Shown: positions 7,706 to 16,884 of the stretch, in pieces | Layout: each line of letters opens with the position of its first letter | How positions within the stretch are numbered: the stretch's first letter is position 1 | Origin: an uncultured Dehalococcoidia bacterium | GTDB lineage: Bacteria; Chloroflexota; Dehalococcoidia; Lucifugimonadales; UBA3495 | NCBI GenBank assembly: GCA_958295765.1 | Contig: CATQHB010000001.1 | Coordinates: forward strand, 186,001-250,000 | Direction of reading: 5' to 3' | Length of the DNA: 64,000 bases | The notes under the pieces: model-generated | What the model was told of the DNA's origin: nothing | Seen by the model: the letters and a program-made list of their open reading frames with translations, nothing else | Databases searched by the model: none | Translations under genes and position numbers: made by a program

Positions 7706-8902
7706 TTAAATCTGCGCCAATGCCTGCTCCAGCCGGCCGATGCCTTCGTCGATTTCGGCGGCGGTGATGGTCAGGGGCGGCATAAAGCGGATGGCGTTGG
7801 GTTTGACCCCGTTCAGCAGGAGGCCGGCCGCGTTGGCGTTGGTCAGCACCTGGCCGGATATGTCGCTGTCAAACTCCAGGGCGGCCAGCAGGCCCTTGCC
7901 CCGCACGTCGGAAATGAAGGAGAAACGGGACTTGAGTTCGTTCAGCCGGCCCAACAGGTGGGGTTCCATTGCCTTGACCTGGCCGGGGATGTCATTGTCA
8001 ATCAGGAACTTGGTGCCGGCGTAGGCGGCGGCGGTGGTCAGGGCGTTGCCGCCGAAGGTGGAGCCGTGGTCGCCGGGCACCAGGGCCATGGCGCCCTCTT
8101 TGGACATAAAGGCGCCAATCGGCACGCCGTAGCCCAGCCCCTTAGCCAGGGTCATCACGTCCGGCTCTACCCCGTATTCCTGGTAGCCGAACAAGCTGCC
8201 CAAGCGGCCCAACCCGGTCTGCACTTCGTCCAGCATCAGGAGCAGGCCCTGGCGATCGCACCACTCCCGCACCCGTTGCAGGTAGTCGTCGGCCGGGATG
8301 TTCACCCCGCCTTCACCCTGCACCGGCTCCACCAGCACGGCGGCGGTGCGGTCGGTGGTGGCGTTCATAATCGCCTCTACGTCGTTAAAGTCCACGTGGA
8401 CAAAGCCGGGCTGGAGGGGCTGGAAAGCCTCTTGATAGTGGGGCTGGCCGGTGGCGGCCACGGTCGCCATCGTCCGCCCGTGGAAGGAACTGAAGGCGGT
8501 GATAACCTCGTAGGCGCCATCCCGGTTCAGCTTGCCATAGCGCCGGGCCAGCTTCAACGCCCCCTCATTGGCCTCGGCGCCGCTGTTGCCAAAAAAGACC
8601 CGGTCCAGGCAGCTGTTTTCCACCAGCAACTCGGCCAGTTGCAACTGAGGCACGGTATAAAACTGGTTGGAGGTTTGCAGCAGGGTGCCGGCCTGCTCGA
8701 CAATGGCCTGGGTAATCGCCGGGTGGGAATGGCCCAGGTTATCGACGGCCCAGCCGGCCACAAAGTCCAGGTATTCCTTGCCGTCAGCGTCCCACACCCG
8801 GGAACCTTCCCCCTTGACGATGACCACCGGCTGCCGGCGCACCGTTTGGGCGTAGTACTTGTTTTCTATTGCAATCCATTCCCCGCTTTTGCTCATGCTC
8901 AT
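7706..8902 (-). CDS. argD: Acetylornithine/aspartate family aminotransferase
   Basis: A class III PLP aminotransferase of 398 residues, probably converting N-acetylglutamate semialdehyde to N-acetylornithine in arginine synthesis. Visible motifs: YLDFVAGWAVDNLGH, GNSGAEANEGALKLAR (PLP phosphate loop), FHGRTMATVAATG, LDEVQTGLGR (Asp to the pyridine nitrogen) and TLAKGLGYGVPIGA with the Schiff-base Lys. Three arginine genes nearby favour ArgD over other class III enzymes. It starts at 8902, three bases after the TAA of the UPF0182 gene, with GAGAGGTGG inside that gene's end as ribosome site. Translation of the two is probably coupled. Confidence 0.88.
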   Translation of the reverse strand: MSMSKSGEWIAIENKYYAQTVRRQPVVIVKGEGSRVWDADGKEYLDFVAGWAVDNLGHSHPAITQAIVEQAGTLLQTSNQFYTVPQLQLAELLVENSCLDRVFFGNSGAEANEGALKLARRYGKLNRDGAYEVITAFSSFHGRTMATVAATGQPHYQEAFQPLQPGFVHVDFNDVEAIMNATTDRTAAVLVEPVQGEGGVNIPADDYLQRVREWCDRQGLLLMLDEVQTGLGRLGSLFGYQEYGVEPDVMTLAKGLGYGVPIGAFMSKEGAMALVPGDHGSTFGGNALTTAAAYAGTKFLIDNDIPGQVKAMEPHLLGRLNELKSRFSFISDVRGKGLLAALEFDSDISGQVLTNANAAGLLLNGVKPNAIRFMPPLTITAAEIDEGIGRLEQALAQI

Positions 8903-8905
8903 AGC

Positions 8906-11629
8906 TTAACCACCTCTCAAGGTTTTGCGTAGATTTTCCAGGGACTGCTCCAGGGCTTCCAGGTCGGCTTCCAGTTCGTTGACGGCGTCCTCGATTTGCT
9001 CCAGTTGTTCCGGCCCGGTTTCGGCGCCGATTCCGGCAGTTGGATCAAGGCCGGCGGTTTCCGAGCTTGGCGGTTCTTCGCCCACCAGCCGGGCCAGCCC
9101 TTCGGCCATGGAGTCGGCCATTACCAGGTTGGTGTTGTCGGCCAGTATAACCTTTTTCAGTTCCGGGAAGGCCAGCACCTCCGATTGCAGGTAGAGCGGC
9201 TCCACATAGACTATTGTATCAGCAATGGGCAGGGCCAGCAGTTGGCCGCGAATTATCCGGGAACCGGAGCCGTCCCACAGGGTGAACTGCTGGGAAAACT
9301 CCTGGTCATTTTCGATTCGCGCCTCCACCTGGCTGGGGCCGTCAATCTGCCGGTCGTCGGGCAGGTGATAACTTTTCAGTTGGCCGTAATGGGGCGCGTC
9401 ATTGCGGGCCGCCAGCCAGCCCACCAGGTTCTTTTTCTGGCCGGCCGGGGAGAAGGGCAGCAGCAGCACAAACTCCTCTTGTTCCTCGCCGGGCAGCCGC
9501 ATCACCACGTAGGAAGGGCTTACCTGAATCCCGGTCTTGCCGAAACGGGTTTCCAGGGGTATGGCCCACTGCTCCGCCTGATTAAAGAACACCTGCGGGT
9601 CGGTAACGTGATAGCGTAAATACATCCGCGCCTGAACTGAGAAAAGAGTTATCGGGTAACGGATGTGGCGCTGCAAGTCCGGCGGCATCTCCGCCAGTTC
9701 CTGAAACAGTTCGGGAAAGGCCCGCCGGTACATTTGGAGCAGCGGGTCTTCCGGGTCAATCACGTAGAACGTCACGTCCCCATTATAGGCGTCCACCACG
9801 GCTTTGACACTGTTTCGGATGTAATTGAACCCGTCGCCGCTGGGGGCGGCGTAGGGGTAGCGGTCGGTTACGGTATAGGCGTCCTGAATCCACCACAGCT
9901 TGCCGGCGTCATCCAGGGCCGGGTAGGGGTCTGCGTCCACCTTCAGGAAGGGGGCAATGGTCTTGACCCGTTCCCGCACCTGGCGGCGGTACTGAATCCG
10001 GCTCTCCGGCGTAACCGGGTCGCTGAGCAGAATGTTGATGTCCCGGAACTCCAGGGAGTAGATGACCCGCCGGAACCAGGAACTGAGCGGCACGCCGCCG
10101 GCGCCGTCATAACGCTCAAAGGCCGAGTTGGGGTTCACTTCGCTCATCCCGCTGTTGACGATGGCGAAGTCAATGGGGGCCTCGCCGTAGTAAACCTCCG
10201 GGCGGGATACCGGCAGCTTGCCCTGAATCGGTATGTCCTGGATAAAAAACTCCGGCCGGCCCTCGCCGGGGGTGAATCCGGTGGCCGGCGTCATCGCGAC
10301 CCCGTAGCCGTGGGTATATTGGAGATGCTGATTCACCCACCTTTGGGCATCAGTGGGCAGGTCGGTCGGATCCAGTTCCCTGGCCCCGATGAGTACCTGC
10401 TGCAACCGCCCGTCCACCACGTAGCGGTCCGAGTCGGTGTTCAGAAAGTTGTAGTAAAGCTCCATAAACTGCAACTGATTATAGGCGTCCTTCAAGGGGG
10501 CGGCATCCCACAACCGGATGCCGTTCAGGGTGTCCCGGTACTCCCGGGTTACCGCCGGGGTCAGGGCATCCGACACCGGATAGACGCTTTCCTCCACCAG
10601 GTTCAGCCCGTAGGCGGCCCGGGTGGCCTCCAGGTGGCGTTGGATAAACGGCTCTTCCCGGGCGTACTCGTCCGGCGCCACCTGGAACCGCTGGAACAAC
10701 AGCGGGTAGGCAATGCCGGCCAGCAGGAACATAATCAGCCACAGGCTGAAGGCGCCCACCATCAGCCGCAGCCCGACATAGAAAATGCTGACGCCAAACC
10801 CGGCGGCGGCCAGCAGGGCAATGCCGGCCAGAAACCACAGCACCGGGATACGGGTATTAACGTCGGTATAAGTGGCGCCGGTAACTACTCCGCTTTCGGA
10901 AAGGGTCAGTTCGTAGATGCTGACCACGTGGCCGACGGCGATGGTTATCATCAGGAAAACGCCCAGCCCGGACAGGTGCCACAGCATCCGGGGCGTCAGC
11001 ACCAGACTCACCCCGCGCAGGGCGAAAATGCCGGCGTAAAGGGCCAGGGATGAGGCGATGACGGTGATGAACAGGGCCAGGATCCAGCCCTGCAAGAACC
11101 GGATCAGCTCCAGGTTTATCACGTAAAAGCTGACGTCGCGCCCGAATTGAGGGTCGGCAATCCCGAAGTTTTCGGCGTTTATATAGAGCAGCACCGTGTC
11201 CCAACGCTCGACGGCCAGCGCGCCAAAGGCAAAGGTGGCAATCAGCATCGTCAACAGGATGCTTAACCGGAGGAAGGCCAGCAGCAGGCGCAGGAAGTCC
11301 GGCGGCAGGTAGCGGGGCGCCGGCCCCACCGACAGCCGCAGCACCAGATAGAGGTTGAGGGAAACCGCCAGGCCGCCCAACAGGGCGCCAAAGCCAAAGA
11401 GCAGGGTCTTGGTGAGCATAATCCGGGCAAACACCCGGCGGTAGCCCAGTTGCTCAAACCAAAGCACGTCGGCATAAAAGCCGCTGAGCCACCAGAGCCA
11501 CCCGACGACGAAGGCCAGGATAATCAAAACCGTCGTCCACCGGCGCAGGCGGTCAAGCCGGTCGGCGGAGATACCGGGCAGGGGCGGGCCGGGCACCTGC
11601 TCCGCGTCGTTGGTCAGGTCATAGCTCAA
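8906..11629 (-). CDS. UPF0182 family membrane protein
   Basis: A 907-residue protein of UPF0182 (COG1615), function unknown. The first 300 residues hold about seven membrane segments, beginning TTVLIILAFVVGWLWWLSGFY. The family hallmarks follow: VLWFEQLGYRRVFA, RDVSFYVINLELIRFLQGW and the large extracytoplasmic part with WVNQHLQYTHGYG, PEVYYGE and DAYTVTDRYPYA. The C-terminal 50 residues form an acidic predicted coiled coil (EQLEQIEDAVNELEADLEAL). Length is normal for the family. It is the first gene of the minus-strand run and lies immediately upstream of argD. Confidence 0.93.
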   Translation of the reverse strand: MSYDLTNDAEQVPGPPLPGISADRLDRLRRWTTVLIILAFVVGWLWWLSGFYADVLWFEQLGYRRVFARIMLTKTLLFGFGALLGGLAVSLNLYLVLRLSVGPAPRYLPPDFLRLLLAFLRLSILLTMLIATFAFGALAVERWDTVLLYINAENFGIADPQFGRDVSFYVINLELIRFLQGWILALFITVIASSLALYAGIFALRGVSLVLTPRMLWHLSGLGVFLMITIAVGHVVSIYELTLSESGVVTGATYTDVNTRIPVLWFLAGIALLAAAGFGVSIFYVGLRLMVGAFSLWLIMFLLAGIAYPLLFQRFQVAPDEYAREEPFIQRHLEATRAAYGLNLVEESVYPVSDALTPAVTREYRDTLNGIRLWDAAPLKDAYNQLQFMELYYNFLNTDSDRYVVDGRLQQVLIGARELDPTDLPTDAQRWVNQHLQYTHGYGVAMTPATGFTPGEGRPEFFIQDIPIQGKLPVSRPEVYYGEAPIDFAIVNSGMSEVNPNSAFERYDGAGGVPLSSWFRRVIYSLEFRDINILLSDPVTPESRIQYRRQVRERVKTIAPFLKVDADPYPALDDAGKLWWIQDAYTVTDRYPYAAPSGDGFNYIRNSVKAVVDAYNGDVTFYVIDPEDPLLQMYRRAFPELFQELAEMPPDLQRHIRYPITLFSVQARMYLRYHVTDPQVFFNQAEQWAIPLETRFGKTGIQVSPSYVVMRLPGEEQEEFVLLLPFSPAGQKKNLVGWLAARNDAPHYGQLKSYHLPDDRQIDGPSQVEARIENDQEFSQQFTLWDGSGSRIIRGQLLALPIADTIVYVEPLYLQSEVLAFPELKKVILADNTNLVMADSMAEGLARLVGEEPPSSETAGLDPTAGIGAETGPEQLEQIEDAVNELEADLEALEQSLENLRKTLRGG

Positions 11630-11718
11630 AAGTTACTGCTCGCAAGACAGGCCCGTTACCAGGGGGACTTGGTAGTAGGCCCTAAGGGATAAGTCGTTGA
11701 AAATGGCGTTTGGATGTA

Positions 11719-11748
11719 TTGACGTTCCAGTGTGCAATATGATAGACT
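11719..11748 (+). promoter_or_regulatory. Candidate promoter upstream of the 95-residue protein
   Basis: TTGACG at 11719-11724 matches five of six -35 bases. TAGACT at 11743-11748 follows after 18 bases. A TATGAT at 11738-11743 is a better -10 but too close (13 bases). The gene starts about 55 bases downstream. Confidence 0.35.
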
Positions 11749-11801
11749 CAGGTGTTTGCGCTTTATTACGGAGCAAAAACTAAATTATCGGAGGTGTCCC
11801 T

Positions 11802-12089
11802 ATGTCCCACAAAAACTGCCGCCCCTCAAACCACATGGTAGTTCGCTCTCAGCAACGCGGCATCCCGGAGGAAATGGTGGATGTTCTCACCCGTTTTGGC
11901 ATTCGCAGTTACACTCGCGACAGAGCTTTCACATATTGTATGAACAAGAAATCCCGAGAGAGAGCAAAGGTCGGCCTTGGCGCCGCCAAGTACCGGGAAC
12001 TGGAGCGATGGATGGGGTGTTTCACCGTCATATCCCGGGAAGGGCAGGTGATTACCCTAGGCCACCGTTTCCATCACCACCGGGCGTAA
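11802..12089 (+). CDS. Small conserved hypothetical protein (QQRGIPEEMVD motif)
   Basis: A 95-residue basic protein with a GGAGGTG ribosome site before its ATG. The motif RSQQRGIPEEMVDVLTRFG and the later KKSRERAK and VITLGHR segments occur in a widespread group of roughly 95-110-residue uncharacterised bacterial proteins (recalled, not searched), sometimes grouped loosely with DUF4258 toxins. The layout resembles a small RNase-like toxin: an N-terminal helix, a basic middle, and a C-terminal strand ending in His-Arg. No partner gene is adjacent. It is a single-gene unit with its own promoter candidate and a strong terminator. Confidence 0.65.
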   Translation: MSHKNCRPSNHMVVRSQQRGIPEEMVDVLTRFGIRSYTRDRAFTYCMNKKSRERAKVGLGAAKYRELERWMGCFTVISREGQVITLGHRFHHHRA

Positions 12090-12126
12090 AGCCTCAAACG
12101 GGTTGCTGCATACGGTTCTCCGGTGT

Positions 12127-12162
12127 AAGAACGCCACCACCAGATTGGTGGCGTTCTTGTTT
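12127..12162. terminator. Strong intrinsic terminator between convergent genes
   Basis: A perfect 13-bp stem (AAGAACGCCACCA at 12127-12139 with its complement at 12146-12158), a 6-base loop and a TGTTT tail. It lies 38 bases past the plus-strand gene and 22 bases past the minus-strand argB stop, so it can serve the rightward gene and perhaps argB. Confidence 0.85.
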
Positions 12163-12183
12163 AATCGCCATCATAACCTAACC

Positions 12184-12993
12184 TCATTCCCTAACCTGGC
12201 TGCTGTAGCCTTCGCCGGTGATGCGGGTGCCGATGTTTTTGTCCTGGAGGCAGTCCAGCAGCGCGCCCGGCTCCCGCCCGTCCACGATGTCGGCTACCGG
12301 CGACCGTTCCAGCGCCCGCAGGCAGGCCGCCAGCTTGGGAATCATCCCGCCCCGCACTACGTCGGAGCGGAGCAGGATGCCGGCCCGCCGCCGATCCAGC
12401 CGGGCCAGCACCCGGCCATTGCCGTCCATAATGCCGGGTACGTCGGTGAGGAAAATCAGCCGTTCCGCGCCCAAAGCATAGGCCACTTCCCCGGCCACCG
12501 TGTCGCCGTTAATGTTCAGGGGGCCGCCGGCGTGTTCCGAGCCGTCCTGTATTTGCATCGCCAGGGGCGCCAGCATGGGGATGTAGCCCTTGTCCAGGAG
12601 GTCCCGCAGCGGTTCCGGGTTGACCCTGGTAATTTCCCCGACGTAGCCCAGTTCCGGGTTGGCGACGCCGGCCTCCAGCAGCCCGGCGTCCAGGCCGCTG
12701 AGGCCCAGGGCGCGGCCCCCCAAGCCGTGCAGCGCGCTGACCAGTTCCTTGTTAATCAGCCCGGTCAGCACGGCGACCACGATGTCCAGGCTGGCGGCGT
12801 CGGTAACCCGCAGCCCGTTGACAAAGCGGGGCGGGATACCCTGACGCTGCATCCATTGGGATATGACCGGGCCGCCCCCGTGAACCACCACCACGTCCCG
12901 CCCCCGTTCCTGGAGGGTAACCAGGTCTTTCAGGCTGGTATCGTGGCTGCCCAGGGTGCTGCCCCCGATTTTCACCACTAGCGGGCCGGACAC
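12184..12993 (-). CDS. argB: Acetylglutamate kinase
   Basis: Phosphorylates N-acetylglutamate, the second step of arginine synthesis. The 269-residue protein has the amino-acid-kinase fold signatures: KIGGSTLGS at the N-terminus, VVVHGGGPVIS, NINGDTVAGEVA and the C-terminal GMIPKL with its catalytic Lys. The start is a GTG at 12993 (VSGPLVVKIGG) with a GGAGGGCGGA site just upstream. There is no obvious N-terminal arginine-sensing helix, so feedback control by arginine is not suggested by the sequence. Confidence 0.95.
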   Translation of the reverse strand: MSGPLVVKIGGSTLGSHDTSLKDLVTLQERGRDVVVVHGGGPVISQWMQRQGIPPRFVNGLRVTDAASLDIVVAVLTGLINKELVSALHGLGGRALGLSGLDAGLLEAGVANPELGYVGEITRVNPEPLRDLLDKGYIPMLAPLAMQIQDGSEHAGGPLNINGDTVAGEVAYALGAERLIFLTDVPGIMDGNGRVLARLDRRRAGILLRSDVVRGGMIPKLAACLRALERSPVADIVDGREPGALLDCLQDKNIGTRITGEGYSSQVRE

Positions 12994-13362
12994 TCCGCCC
13001 TCCGGTTAGATAAAGTTCAGTAGCCTTAAAAGGCAGGAATCCCCCCAACCGGCCGTCTGCAATGGGATTGGGAGGATTGCCATTCCTCGATTTTCCGAAT
13101 CGCCGGGCCGCTTATCCGGTCAAGCCGGCGGAGCGGCGGCCCCGGTCAATCGCATCATAAATCCGTCATTCCGGCTATAAAACCGTCGTTCCGGCGAAAG
13201 CCGGAATCCAGAACGCTCGGTAGCCGGTTCGCTCTTTTCCGGGGGATTTCCTGGATTCCGGCTTTCGCCGGAACGACGGTGCCTTGGGTTGCCCCGGTTA
13301 AGCCGTGATTGCCCGGCGCGGCGGCCGGCCGCTTTCAACCGGACGTTTTCAGCCGGATGTTC
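12994..13362. repeat. Intergenic region with one family A repeat
   Basis: It holds one family A inverted repeat at 13183-13279, preceded by a truncated start CCGTCATTCC at about 13163. No gene or clear terminator is visible. The stretch separates argJ from argB. Confidence 0.8.
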
Positions 13363-14583
13363 TCAGGTGGTATAGGCGCTGTTGATTATGACGTATTCCT
13401 CGGTCAGGTCGCAGCCCCAGGCGGTAGCCTCGCCGGAACCCAGGTTCAATTGCAACCGAAAGGTAACTTCGGGCCGGCGCATCTGCGCCACCACCGCGTC
13501 CCGGTGGAAGGGTATGGGCTTGCCGGCCTCCATAATGCAGACGCCGTTGACGAAAAGGTCAATCTTGTCCTCCTCGGCGGCGGCCCCGCTGCGGCCCAAA
13601 GCGGCCAGCACCCGGCCCCAGTTGGGGTCAACGCCATAGACCGCCGACTTGACCAGGCTGGAGGAGGCAATCGTCCGGGCGGCGCTGCGGGCGTCCGCCG
13701 TGTCCAACGCCCCGGCCACCTCTACGATAATCAGGTGATTGGCGCCCTCTCCGTCCCGGGCCAGTTCCTGGGTCAGGTAGGTGCAGACCTGGCGCAGGGC
13801 GGCCATAAAGGTATCGGCGTCGGCGGAACCGGCGGTTATTTCCGGGTTCCGGGCGGTGCCGTTAGCCAGCAGCAGCACCGTATCGTTAGTGCTGCTGTCC
13901 CCGTCCACCGTCAGCATATTGTAGGTCTCATCGGCCACCCGGCTCAGCGCGTTCTGGAGAAACTCCCGCTCGACGGCGGCGTCGGTGGTCAGGAATGACA
14001 GCATCGTCGCCATATTGGGGTGAATCATCCCGGAACCCTTGGCGATGCCGCCCAGCGCGGCTTGCCGTCCCCCCACCTCAAAGCTGACCGCCACCTCTTT
14101 AGGGCGGGTGTCGGTAGTCATAATCGCCCTGGCAAGGTCGGGGCCGCCCCGGCCGGTAAGCTCAAGCTGCTCGACGCCGGAGCGAATCAGGGACATCGGC
14201 AGTTCTACGCCAATCACCCCGGTACTGCAAACCAGGATTTGCTCCGGCGTGGCGCCGGTCTTTTGGGCGGCCAGGGTAGTCATCTCCTCGGCGTCAATAA
14301 ACCCCTGCTCGCCGACGCAGGTGTTGGCGATGCCGGCGTTGACAATCAGGCCCCGCATGGGGATGCCCTGGGCCAGCCTTTGGCGGTCCACGGTAACGGT
14401 GGGCGACTTGACCGTGCTGGTGGTGAACACCCCGGCGGTGGCGCAAGCGGTTTGGGACAACAGGATGCCCAAGTCCAGCTTGTCCTCGGCAAAGGTTTTC
14501 AACCCGGCGTAAGTAGCGCCGGCGCGGAAGCCCTGGGGCGTAGTTACAGTTCCACCGTCAACGAACTCTATTGCACCGGACAT
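13363..14583 (-). CDS. argJ: Bifunctional ornithine acetyltransferase / N-acetylglutamate synthase
   Basis: Recycles the acetyl group from N-acetylornithine to glutamate; many family members also use acetyl-CoA. The protein is 406 residues from the ATG at 14583, chosen because AGGGGG precedes it at proper spacing; a TTG at 14601 is less likely. The self-cleavage site is visible as NMATMLSF, with the nucleophile Thr at about residue 193 after Ala192, so the precursor should split into alpha and beta chains. GVFTTSTVKS and the C-terminal SEEYVIINSAY-like end (TEEYVIINSAYTT) are typical. It probably shares control with argB, 369 bases downstream. Confidence 0.95.
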   Translation of the reverse strand: MSGAIEFVDGGTVTTPQGFRAGATYAGLKTFAEDKLDLGILLSQTACATAGVFTTSTVKSPTVTVDRQRLAQGIPMRGLIVNAGIANTCVGEQGFIDAEEMTTLAAQKTGATPEQILVCSTGVIGVELPMSLIRSGVEQLELTGRGGPDLARAIMTTDTRPKEVAVSFEVGGRQAALGGIAKGSGMIHPNMATMLSFLTTDAAVEREFLQNALSRVADETYNMLTVDGDSSTNDTVLLLANGTARNPEITAGSADADTFMAALRQVCTYLTQELARDGEGANHLIIVEVAGALDTADARSAARTIASSSLVKSAVYGVDPNWGRVLAALGRSGAAAEEDKIDLFVNGVCIMEAGKPIPFHRDAVVAQMRRPEVTFRLQLNLGSGEATAWGCDLTEEYVIINSAYTT

Positions 14584-15157
14584 GGATGCGCCCCCTAACA
14601 AAGTCTGGCGGTTTCAGCCGGGGGAAAGTATAACACAACCCATAGCTTGGCTAAAAGCCGGGCCGGGGTTTTTCCAAAAGGCAATCACCTCATAAGACCG
14701 CCGTATTCCACGCCCGGCCCGACCCGGTTCCGGTGGAGTGGAATTGAATGGTAGGGGCGGGTTTGTAACCCGCCCGACGTTCCGGGGCAAAGATGTTTCA
14801 AGAAACAGGTATGCCGTATCCGAACCATTCCTTGCCCAAGCCAGGGCGGGTTACAAACCCGCCCCTACCGATGATGATGCCAATATGAGAGTGCCGGCAC
14901 CCGTTGAAAGTACCGGCTATTGCCCAACAAGGCAATCACCGCATAAAACCGTCGTTCCGGCGAAAGCCGGAATCCAGGAAATCCTCGGGGAAAGAACGTA
15001 CCTGCCTTACAAAGCATCCTGGATTCCGGCTTTCGCCGGAACGACGGTTGCTTGGAATGACGGTTGCTTGGGTTGCCTTGACTGCCCAACCTAGACTTGC
15101 CCCGCCGCCCTGCCCTATAATTTCCCTACCAACCCAACTACCAGGAGCAGTGTAATT
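14584..15157. repeat. Intergenic repeat island (families B and A) between divergent genes
   Basis: It holds a family B element at 14752-14869 and a family A inverted repeat at 14949-15047, followed by a partial GACGGTTGCTTGG repeat. The divergent promoters of argJ and the DUF1015 gene must lie here. A CCCTATAATTTCC box at about 15112-15123 (TATAAT) is a -10 candidate for the plus-strand gene. Confidence 0.8.
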
Positions 15158-16498
15158 ATGGCCGTTGTTCGTCCCTTCCGGGGTTGCCGGTATGACCTTG
15201 TGGCAGCCGGCAGTCTCTCTGACCTGCTATGTCCGCCCTACGATATGATTGGGCCGGGGCTGAAAGACTCCTTGCAGCGGCTCAGTCCCTACAACGCGGT
15301 GCATCTGGAGGGCGGGGAGCAGCCGGACCCGGTGAACCCGGAGGCCGGTTACCGGCAGGCGGCGGCCCTGTTTCAGCAGTGGTTGGCCCAGGGGACGCTG
15401 CGCCAGGAGGGGGAACCCTGCTTTTACCTGATGCGCCATAGCTATCAACACCGGGGCGCGGCAATGGCCCAACTGGGCTTGTTCGGCAACGTGCTGGTTG
15501 AGGACTACGGCAGCGGTTCGGTGCTGCCTCACGAATTTACCCGGGAGCCGGCGGTGCTGGACCGGGTGGCCCTGCTGGAAGCCTCTAAAACTCAGTTCAG
15601 CCCGCTGATGACCCTCTACCGGGACGCCGGGGGAGAGTTGGCGCCGCTGTTTGAGCCGGTAATGGCCGGCCCGCCGGAAGTGGCAACGCCAGCCCGCCCG
15701 GAAAGCAATATCGGCGACGTGGCCCTCTGGCGCATTGCCGACGCCGACTTACAGCAGCGCATTAGCCGGTTCTTTGCCGAGCGTCCGGTGTTCCTGGCCG
15801 ACGGCCACCACCGCTACGAGGCGGCCCTCCGCTACCGCCGCTACCGGGAGGATACGGCCGGCGGCGGGCCGGCGGCGGCCCATAACTACGTGATGATGTC
15901 CCTCACCGAGTTTGACGACCCCGGCCTGCAACTGCTCCCCTACCATAAGGTTGTCGGGGGCCTTTCCGGGGCGCAACTAGCCGGCTTGCAGGAGCGGCTG
16001 GGCCAGCTATTCAAGGCAGAGCCGGTGAACCTGGCCCACTGCGGCGGCGCCACGGGGTTAGCTCAGTTGGTCATTGACCGGGGCGGGGCGGGACTTACTA
16101 TCGGCGTAGTGGGGGATTTGGTTGGCGGCGCGGTTGGAGAAGTGGCTGGCCCCGGCGACTCTCCACCGGCCAGCCTGTTGACGCTGCGGGCGGGGATTGA
16201 CTGGCGGGACGGGGAGGCCCTGGCTGCGTCCGAGGCGTGGGTGCTGGATGAGCAGGTGGTCAAGCCCCTGCTGGGCGATGCGATGTCCCGCTACGTGGAC
16301 TACAGCCACGATGCGGACGCGGCGGCGGCAATGGTAGCCGCCGGCGACCGGCAACTGGCCTTCCTGCTCAAACCCTTCCCAATGGACGCCTTTGAGTCCA
16401 TCGTCGGCGGCGGCCAGCGCCTGCCATCCAAGTCCACCTTCTTTTACCCCAAGCTACCCACCGGCCTGGTAATCAACCGGCTGGAGGGAGAGTTGTAG
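15158..16498 (+). CDS. DUF1015 family protein
   Basis: A 446-residue protein of DUF1015 (COG4198), an uncharacterised family of SpoU/HTH-free cytosolic proteins. Family marks are clear: an N-terminal VRPFRGCRYD, LLCPPYDMI, SPYNAVHLEGG, HEFTREPAVLDRVALLEA, and the strongest motif FLADGHHRYEAALRYR near residue 215, whose Asp-Gly-His-His-Arg-Tyr is nearly invariant. The C-terminus FYPKLPTGLVINRL is also typical. The His-rich motif suggests a catalytic or metal role but no activity is established. The ATG follows a CAGGAG site. It stands alone between repeat islands. Confidence 0.93.
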   Translation: MAVVRPFRGCRYDLVAAGSLSDLLCPPYDMIGPGLKDSLQRLSPYNAVHLEGGEQPDPVNPEAGYRQAAALFQQWLAQGTLRQEGEPCFYLMRHSYQHRGAAMAQLGLFGNVLVEDYGSGSVLPHEFTREPAVLDRVALLEASKTQFSPLMTLYRDAGGELAPLFEPVMAGPPEVATPARPESNIGDVALWRIADADLQQRISRFFAERPVFLADGHHRYEAALRYRRYREDTAGGGPAAAHNYVMMSLTEFDDPGLQLLPYHKVVGGLSGAQLAGLQERLGQLFKAEPVNLAHCGGATGLAQLVIDRGGAGLTIGVVGDLVGGAVGEVAGPGDSPPASLLTLRAGIDWRDGEALAASEAWVLDEQVVKPLLGDAMSRYVDYSHDADAAAAMVAAGDRQLAFLLKPFPMDAFESIVGGGQRLPSKSTFFYPKLPTGLVINRLEGEL

Positions 16499-16884
16499 GG
16501 GCGGTTTTATAACCCACCCCTACCATCCACCGGAGCCAGTACGGAGAAGGGATACCAATAAGAGAGGTTCGGGTAAGAGAGGTTCGGGATGGCAGAGATT
16601 TTAGATTCCTCGCTACGCTCGGAATGACATACCACTGATTCGGAATAACATACCCCTGATAACGGTCTCTGGAAATCCCTATTCGTGCCCCTTCGTGCCC
16701 CTTCGTGGATAAATCGAAGCCGGTACGGAGAAGGGATACCAATAAGAAAGGTTCGGGTAAGAAAGGTTCGGGGTGGCAGGGATTTTAGATTCCTCGCTAC
16801 GCTCGGAATGACATACCCCTGATAACGGCCTCTGGAAATCCCTATTCGTGCCCCTTCGTGCCCCTTCGTGGATAAAAACCGCCA
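16499..16884. repeat. Tandem duplication of a compound repeat (families D and E)
   Basis: About 165-185 bp is present twice in direct order: 16530-16713 and 16716-16877. Each copy reads TACGGAGAAGGGATACCAAT, a doubled GGTTCGGG motif, family D (TTTAGATTCCTCGCTACGCT), and ends in family E (CCTTCGTG repeated, then TGGATAAA). The first copy has an extra internal GGAATAACATACC segment. No gene is present. Confidence 0.85.

Noticed and set aside
11738-11743. TATGAT as the -10 of the gene at 11802
   Set aside because: It is only 13 bases from the TTGACG box; too close for a normal sigma-70-type promoter, so I used the TAGACT box instead, at low confidence.
16059-16070. TAGCTCAGTTGG, which looks like the D-arm of a tRNA
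   Set aside because: It lies inside the DUF1015 coding frame, and no GGTTCGA T-arm or matching acceptor stem follows within tRNA distance.
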